Shown: one piece after another, positions 16,570-20,893 of the stretch
How positions within the stretch are numbered: position 1 is the stretch's first letter
Layout: the number at the start of each line of letters is the position of its first letter
Assembly: GCA_937892025.1 (NCBI GenBank)
Contig: CALAVA010000125.1
Span: 1 to 20,893 of the forward strand
Direction of reading: 5' to 3'
Source of the DNA: an uncultured Bacteroidales bacterium
GTDB taxonomy: Bacteria > Bacteroidota > Bacteroidia > Bacteroidales > WCHB1-69
Length of the DNA stretch: 20,893 bases
Program-made: the position numbers and the translations under genes
The notes under the pieces: model-generated
What the model was told of the DNA's origin: nothing
Databases searched by the model: none
The model's input: the letters and a program-made list of their open reading frames with translations, nothing else

Positions 16570-17856
16570 ATGTCAACTGCAATAAAAATTGAAAACGTTT
16601 CGAAACAATATAGGCTTGGGGTAATATCTACTGGCACAATAAGTCATGATTTGAATAGATGGTGGGCCACTAAGATAATGCGTAAAGAAGATCCCTACCT
16701 AAAAATTGGGGAAACAAACGACCGCTCCACAAAGGGCAATTCCGAGTATGTGTGGGCACTCAAAGACATAAACATGGAAATCGAGCAGGGCGATGTTGTA
16801 GGCATCATCGGCAAGAACGGTGCAGGCAAATCCACCTTGCTCAAGCTGCTCTCACGCGTTACCAAGCCCACCACTGGCAGCATCAAGTACAAGGGACGCA
16901 TTGCTTCTCTTCTTGAGGTTGGCACAGGTTTTCATCCCGAAATGACCGGTCGCGAGAACATCTATATGAACGGAGCCATCATGGGAATGACAAAGCAGGA
17001 AATAACTCGTAAACTCGACGAGATTGTCGATTTCTCTGGTTGTGAACGCTATATTGATACTCCAGTTAAGCGTTACTCCAGCGGTATGACCGTACGCCTC
17101 GGCTTTGCCATTGCCGCCCATCTTGACCCTGAAATACTTGTTGTGGATGAAGTCCTCGCCGTGGGCGACGCCGAGTTCCAGAAGAAAGCCATCGGCAAAA
17201 TGCAAGACGTGAGCAAGGGCGAAGGGAGAACGGTGCTGTTTGTGAGTCATAATATGGCGGCGATAAAGAGTTTATGTAAAAAAGGAATTGTGTTGAATAA
17301 TGGCTTGATTGTATATAGGGGCGATGTTTATCCTGCTGTTGAGTTCTACGCAAATAATTGTGGCACATCTAAATTGGAAAACAAAGTTGTCCTTAAGCCT
17401 AATCAACATGATAGAAATCGGATAATGTCTGTCCAATTTGTTTCATTCACTTTCTTGAAAAACATTCCTAAATATGCGTCTGACGAAGACATAGAAATGA
17501 AGATACTTATAAAAGCATGCAATAAACAAGAGTGCAGAATTAATTGTACGATATTCAATGCAGAAGGAACGCCTGTTGGAACTAACTCATCAAAAGATAC
17601 TTTTTGGATAGACGAAGGTGAGGAAAAAATATTGCTATATAAAATATGTAATACTCATTTGGCAAAAGGCTATTATACAATATCATTTTCAGTAGGAAGT
17701 GGCGATGTAACAACTGGTGAAACTAATTACGATGTCGTTCAGAAGGTAATTGGCTTTGAAATTGATAAGTTTAAAAAAGATTCTGATCTATATTATGTAA
17801 AATGGATGTCGGGATGGGGAAATATATTTTTTGAAACAAAAACAACTGAAATATGA
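16570..17856 (+). CDS. wzt: Polysaccharide ABC transporter ATPase with C-terminal Wzt-type domain
   Basis: Wzt-type ATPases power export of finished O-antigen, capsule or teichoic acid chains through a partner permease. The 428-residue product has an N-terminal nucleotide-binding domain with Walker A GKNGAGKST (81-89), signature YSSGM (169-173), Walker B ILVVDEVLAVGD (189-200) and switch His227. After about residue 250 comes a beta-rich domain resembling the Wzt C-terminal polysaccharide-binding domain, which in known cases reads a chain-terminating group. The ATG at 16570 is preferred to the TTG at 16561. Its stop overlaps the methyltransferase start (ATGA, 17853-17856). Base composition is mosaic: the ATPase core, about 16690-17250, is near 50-58% GC, while the ends and neighbours are near 27-37%. 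The expected permease gene (wzm) is not upstream; the AbiE pair occupies that place. The symbol is by family, not by proven orthology. Confidence 0.88.
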   Translation: MSTAIKIENVSKQYRLGVISTGTISHDLNRWWATKIMRKEDPYLKIGETNDRSTKGNSEYVWALKDINMEIEQGDVVGIIGKNGAGKSTLLKLLSRVTKPTTGSIKYKGRIASLLEVGTGFHPEMTGRENIYMNGAIMGMTKQEITRKLDEIVDFSGCERYIDTPVKRYSSGMTVRLGFAIAAHLDPEILVVDEVLAVGDAEFQKKAIGKMQDVSKGEGRTVLFVSHNMAAIKSLCKKGIVLNNGLIVYRGDVYPAVEFYANNCGTSKLENKVVLKPNQHDRNRIMSVQFVSFTFLKNIPKYASDEDIEMKILIKACNKQECRINCTIFNAEGTPVGTNSSKDTFWIDEGEEKILLYKICNTHLAKGYYTISFSVGSGDVTTGETNYDVVQKVIGFEIDKFKKDSDLYYVKWMSGWGNIFFETKTTEI

Positions 17857-18578
17857 ATTATTCATTTGCAGATTACCGATTAAGAGATAAGATTTTTATG
17901 AAGATTCCTATACTGGGTGGGGTGATAATCAATAAGTTACATAGGGTTAAAACAAAAAGGAACATAAAAAGAAACAAAGTGAGGGCATATAGAGAATTGG
18001 AAATAGGTCCAGGATTGAAACGTTTGGAAGGTTTTGAAACGCTTAATATAATAGACGGTAGGTCTGTTGATTATATCGCTGACATTTCAGAAAAACTGCC
18101 TTTTGTTGATGAAAGTTTTGACTTGATTTATGCATCGCATGTGATAGAGCATGTTCCTTGGTTTTTGCAAAAACAATTGTTCTCAGAACTTTTTCGCATT
18201 CTGAAACCTAATGGGGTTTTAGAAATTTGGGTACCTAACTTCAAAAAAGTTTTGAATGTTGCTAATGCTTATTTGGAAAATGGAGAAAATTTGACGGGTA
18301 ATGATGGCTGGTATAGGTTCAATGAAGAGAAAGATGTTATGACATGGGTGAACGGACGTATATTTACTTATGGCGATGGCACGGCAAATCCAATGAGTTT
18401 CAATTGGCATAGATGTGTGTACACACCCGAGTCTTTGGAAAACTATTTTCGTAATGCAGGTTTTTCAAATGTTAGAAAAATGACCAATGCCGAGGTACGA
18501 GGCGTTGATCATGGATGGATAAATTTAGGTATGAAAGGTGTAAAAAAAAATGAAATACGTAACAATACAAGAACTTAG
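17853..18578 (+). CDS. Class I SAM-dependent methyltransferase (methyltransferase type 11)
   Basis: The 241-residue product carries motif I ELEIGPG (48-54), an acidic post-I region, and ADISEKLPFVDESFDLIYAS (76-95) followed by HVIEHV, the usual methyltransferase-11 layout. RILKPNGVLEIWVPN (115-129) forms the motif III strand. It has no signal or membrane segment and should work in the cytoplasm. It overlaps wzt by 4 bp and the next gene by 29 bp, so all three are probably translated together. Its place next to a Wzt with a C-terminal binding domain suggests methylation of a glycan, perhaps the terminal sugar; the acceptor is not known. An A9 run at 18542-18550 lies in its last codons, and a one-base loss there would fuse it in frame to the next protein. 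Confidence 0.85.
   Translation: MNYSFADYRLRDKIFMKIPILGGVIINKLHRVKTKRNIKRNKVRAYRELEIGPGLKRLEGFETLNIIDGRSVDYIADISEKLPFVDESFDLIYASHVIEHVPWFLQKQLFSELFRILKPNGVLEIWVPNFKKVLNVANAYLENGENLTGNDGWYRFNEEKDVMTWVNGRIFTYGDGTANPMSFNWHRCVYTPESLENYFRNAGFSNVRKMTNAEVRGVDHGWINLGMKGVKKNEIRNNTRT
18542..18550 (+). repeat. A9 homopolymer at the methyltransferase / PRT-HAD overlap
   Basis: Nine adenines run from 18542 to the first base of the PRT-HAD start codon at 18550. The downstream frame is +1 relative to the methyltransferase frame. Loss of one A in DNA or RNA, or a +1 ribosomal shift, would join the two products in frame with ATG as an internal codon. Confidence 0.8.
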
Positions 18579-19476
18579 CAACATAATACGCCATAATCTG
18601 TGGAAAATACCACATGATATTGATTTAGTTGTTGGTGTTCCCCGTAGCGGAATGTTGCCTGCAAGTATGATAGCACTTTATCTCAATACCAATTTAGGAG
18701 ATATAGATAGTTTATTAGAAGGAAGGCATTTTGCTTTAGGACGAACACGGCAACATATGATGAAACGGCAAGACATAAAGAAAGTGCTTGTGGTAGATGA
18801 TTCTGTAAATACGGGAAAATCTATTATAGGAGCTAAAGATGCGTTAAACCCAATCGCTTCAAAATACGAGTTTGTTTATTTAACGCCTATTACTACAAGT
18901 AGGTCAAAAGAACTTGTGGATATTTATTTGGAAATTATTGATGATGCAAGAATATTTGAGTGGAATTTGTTCCATCATGATAGTTTGAAGCATGCTTGCT
19001 TTGATTTGGATGGTGTTTTTTGTTGCGACCCAAAAATAGATGATGATGGTGAGCAATATATTCATTTTCTAAAGACAGCCGAGCCGTTATTTATCCCAAC
19101 CGCACCAATCAACACTATTATAACATGTCGCTTAGAAAAATATAGAAAACAAACAGAAGCATGGTTGTCAAAATATGATATAAACTACCAAAGGCTTATA
19201 ATGCTAAATATGCCAACAAAGGCAGAACGCATTAAATGGGGACGGCACGGGGAGTATAAAGCAGAGTATTATAAGAAAAGCGAATGCACATTATTCGTAG
19301 AAAGTTCCTATCAACAAGCATTAACTATAGCACAAATATCACACAAGGATGTTTTTTGTATAGAAACAAATTCTATTATAAATATACCATCAGTACCTCA
19401 AAAAACCAAAGAAAAATTAAAAATAATAATACCAAATTTTGTTCTTAAGATATATAGAAAGTTTATAAAACTATAA
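18550..19476 (+). CDS. Phosphoribosyltransferase-HAD phosphatase fusion, polysaccharide locus
   Basis: The 308-residue product joins two domains. Residues 1-145 form a type I phosphoribosyltransferase with GVPRSG (29-34) and the PRPP-binding signature VLVVDDSVNTGKS (79-91). Residues 148-275 form a HAD-like hydrolase with motif I FDLDG (151-155), a Thr after a strand at 189-192, Lys224 as candidate motif III, and LFVESS (248-253) where the acidic motif IV is expected, with Glu-Ser in place of two acidic residues. The C-terminus (290-308) is basic and partly hydrophobic, so membrane contact is possible. It is the third overlapping gene after wzt and the methyltransferase. Combined with its context, a PRPP-dependent ribofuranosyl transfer to a glycan followed by removal of the 5-phosphate fits well, but this is inference. 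A purine- or pyrimidine-salvage role is less likely given the neighbours. Confidence 0.82.
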   Translation: MKYVTIQELSNIIRHNLWKIPHDIDLVVGVPRSGMLPASMIALYLNTNLGDIDSLLEGRHFALGRTRQHMMKRQDIKKVLVVDDSVNTGKSIIGAKDALNPIASKYEFVYLTPITTSRSKELVDIYLEIIDDARIFEWNLFHHDSLKHACFDLDGVFCCDPKIDDDGEQYIHFLKTAEPLFIPTAPINTIITCRLEKYRKQTEAWLSKYDINYQRLIMLNMPTKAERIKWGRHGEYKAEYYKKSECTLFVESSYQQALTIAQISHKDVFCIETNSIINIPSVPQKTKEKLKIIIPNFVLKIYRKFIKL

Positions 19477-19540
19477 AATTTAAAATATAATGCAACCATA
19501 TTTATGAAGGAACATAAAAGCTGAGTATCTATCAAAGAAA

Positions 19541-20893
19541 ATGAATATAGGACAAAGAATAAAATCAGGTGAAGATATACATACGGAGTTCAAAACTTCG
19601 TTTGGCGACGAAGTGATTGTGACGTTGGTGGCATTTGCCAATGCCAAGGGGGGCGATGTGTTTGTCGGTGTTGGCGATACCGGAAAAATAGTTGGCGTTG
19701 AAATCGGGAAGGAAACTGTTCAGCATTGGATTGCCGAAGTAAAGAACAAAACCACTCCGCAACTCGTTCCCGATGTGGAAATAACTACTGTGGAAAACAA
19801 GCAAATAGCACAATTTTCCGTTGCTGAATATCCGATAAAACCGGTTTCAATGAAAGGACGCTGTTACAAGCGTGTGGCAAACAGCAGCCAACTGATGTCG
19901 GTGTCGGAAGTGGCAAATATGCACTTGCAAACAATGAATGTCAGCTGGGATTTTTATCCTTCTTCTCATTATACAATAAACGATATTGATGTGCAGAAGG
20001 TTGAAAACGTGATGCAGAGAATCCGCAAGCGAAATCCGTTGTTCAATATTGAATCGGCGTCGGAATTTTTGCGAAAATACGAGTTGCAAAAAGACGACGG
20101 CACAATAAGCAATGGCTGTTATTTGTTGTTTTGCAAAGGACAGTCAATGTACACCACTGTCCAAATGGGGCTGTTTGCCGATGAAATTACCATAAAGGAC
20201 GATGATACGTTGCAAACCGATATATTGTCGCAAGTTGACGATATAATGCTGTTTATACGAAAACACATTAACAAGGCGATTATAATTACAAGCACGCAGA
20301 CTGAAAATATCGAACGGTGGGATTATCCGCTTGAGGCATTGCGCGAAATTGTGATGAATATGATTGTTCATCGCGATTATCGTTCGCCTTCCGATTCAAT
20401 CATCAAGATATTCCCCGACCATATACTCTTTTTCAATCCCGGTACTTTGCAAGAACCCATAACCGTTGAACGACTTATGCGGAACGATTATGTGTCGGTT
20501 TTGCGTAACAAGCAGATTGCCAATATTTTTAAAGCTACGGGCGACATAGAAAAATACGGAACAGGAGTAAAACGCGTCTGCCAAATGTTTTTGGATTACG
20601 GACTCCCTGTGCCTAAATGGGAGGTGTTGCCCGAAGGAATGGTCGTAACAGTGTTTATAGGGGAAAATACAGATACAAGTTCTTATGTGGGTGATGGTGT
20701 AGATGTTGCTGAGAACCAGACAAATTCACAGAAAAACAACCCTAAGAAGTCTGTATCTCAAGATATTTCAGGACAAAATGACGGTGTAAATGACGGTGTA
20801 AATGACGGTGTAAATGACGGTGTAAATTTGAATGCCAATCAACATTCCGCATTAAATATGATAAAGAAAAACTCAAAAGTCACGGCGAAAGAG
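19541..20893 (+). CDS. AlbA_2 (Schlafen-type) putative DNA-binding / ATP-binding regulator (partial, cut by right window edge)
   Basis: The frame is open from the ATG at 19541 to the edge, 451 codons. The N-terminus MNIGQRIKSGEDIHTEFKTS and LVAFANAKGGDVFVGVGDTG (residues 28-47) are typical of the AlbA_2 domain. The middle has ALREIVMNMIVHRDYRS and FFNPGTLQEP, then EKYGTGVKRV, the HATPase_c_4 / RecG-C-like region. A linker made of four NDGV units (residues 413-428) precedes the start of a likely winged helix (LNANQHSALNMIKKNSKVTAKE region). Such proteins are annotated as putative transcriptional regulators, but their targets are mostly unknown. The gene lies 64 bp after the PRT-HAD gene and is richer in GC (around 42-57% in samples) than that gene's AT-rich end, so it may have a separate history. 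The missing tail should be the rest of the winged helix. Confidence 0.88.
   Translation, partial: MNIGQRIKSGEDIHTEFKTSFGDEVIVTLVAFANAKGGDVFVGVGDTGKIVGVEIGKETVQHWIAEVKNKTTPQLVPDVEITTVENKQIAQFSVAEYPIKPVSMKGRCYKRVANSSQLMSVSEVANMHLQTMNVSWDFYPSSHYTINDIDVQKVENVMQRIRKRNPLFNIESASEFLRKYELQKDDGTISNGCYLLFCKGQSMYTTVQMGLFADEITIKDDDTLQTDILSQVDDIMLFIRKHINKAIIITSTQTENIERWDYPLEALREIVMNMIVHRDYRSPSDSIIKIFPDHILFFNPGTLQEPITVERLMRNDYVSVLRNKQIANIFKATGDIEKYGTGVKRVCQMFLDYGLPVPKWEVLPEGMVVTVFIGENTDTSSYVGDGVDVAENQTNSQKNNPKKSVSQDISGQNDGVNDGVNDGVNDGVNLNANQHSALNMIKKNSKVTAKE
20777..20824 (+). repeat. Four perfect 12-bp tandem repeats coding (NDGV)4
   Basis: AATGACGGTGTA occurs four times without a mismatch, in phase with the reading frame, followed by AAT. 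Each unit codes Asn-Asp-Gly-Val. Changes in copy number would alter linker length by four residues without shifting the frame. Confidence 0.9.

Overview
The window looks like a piece of a low-GC Bacteroidota (Bacteroidales-like) chromosome. The signs are an exported subtilase with a type IX secretion C-terminal sorting domain, a DUF2027/Smr protein, a long SecA, an RnfB with four ferredoxin motifs, promoters of the TTG-N19-TAnnTTTG type, and no obvious Shine-Dalgarno sequences.

Layout. 1-1252 (minus): an AAA/DUF4143 ATPase cut by the left edge, with a promoter that sits inside three 12-bp repeats spaced exactly 32 bp apart. 1463-1582: the decayed C-terminus of a beta-lactamase-family serine hydrolase. 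1735-2544 (plus): rnfB with no other rnf gene beside it, closed by a hairpin shared with the convergent gene. 2585-8058 (minus): secA, then a GT4 glycosyltransferase overlapping it, then a DUF2027/Smr protein, probably one operon. 8384-13615 (plus): an S9 prolyl-oligopeptidase-family peptidase and an S8 subtilase, both exported and probably co-transcribed.

13616-14757 is a graveyard. It holds a possible broken small membrane-protein gene, a 464-bp internally deleted IS982-type element with perfect 19-bp terminal inverted repeats, and, 3 bp further on, a second unrelated 160-bp element with 19-bp inverted repeats. An AbiEi/AbiEii type IV toxin-antitoxin pair follows (14758-16445). It lies between two copies of a 41-bp direct repeat.

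The right third is a surface-polysaccharide segment of three overlapping genes: a Wzt-like ABC ATPase with a C-terminal polysaccharide-binding-type domain, a class I methyltransferase, and a phosphoribosyltransferase-HAD fusion. My main biological proposal is that this cluster makes, caps and exports a glycan. The PRT-HAD protein would add ribofuranose from PRPP and remove the 5-phosphate within one polypeptide, and the methyltransferase would supply a cap read by Wzt. An A9 tract lies exactly where the methyltransferase and PRT-HAD frames overlap, so slippage there could fuse the two. The window ends inside an AlbA_2 (Schlafen-type) putative regulator carrying a perfect 12-bp in-frame tandem repeat.

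No tRNA, rRNA, CRISPR array or replication origin was recognised.
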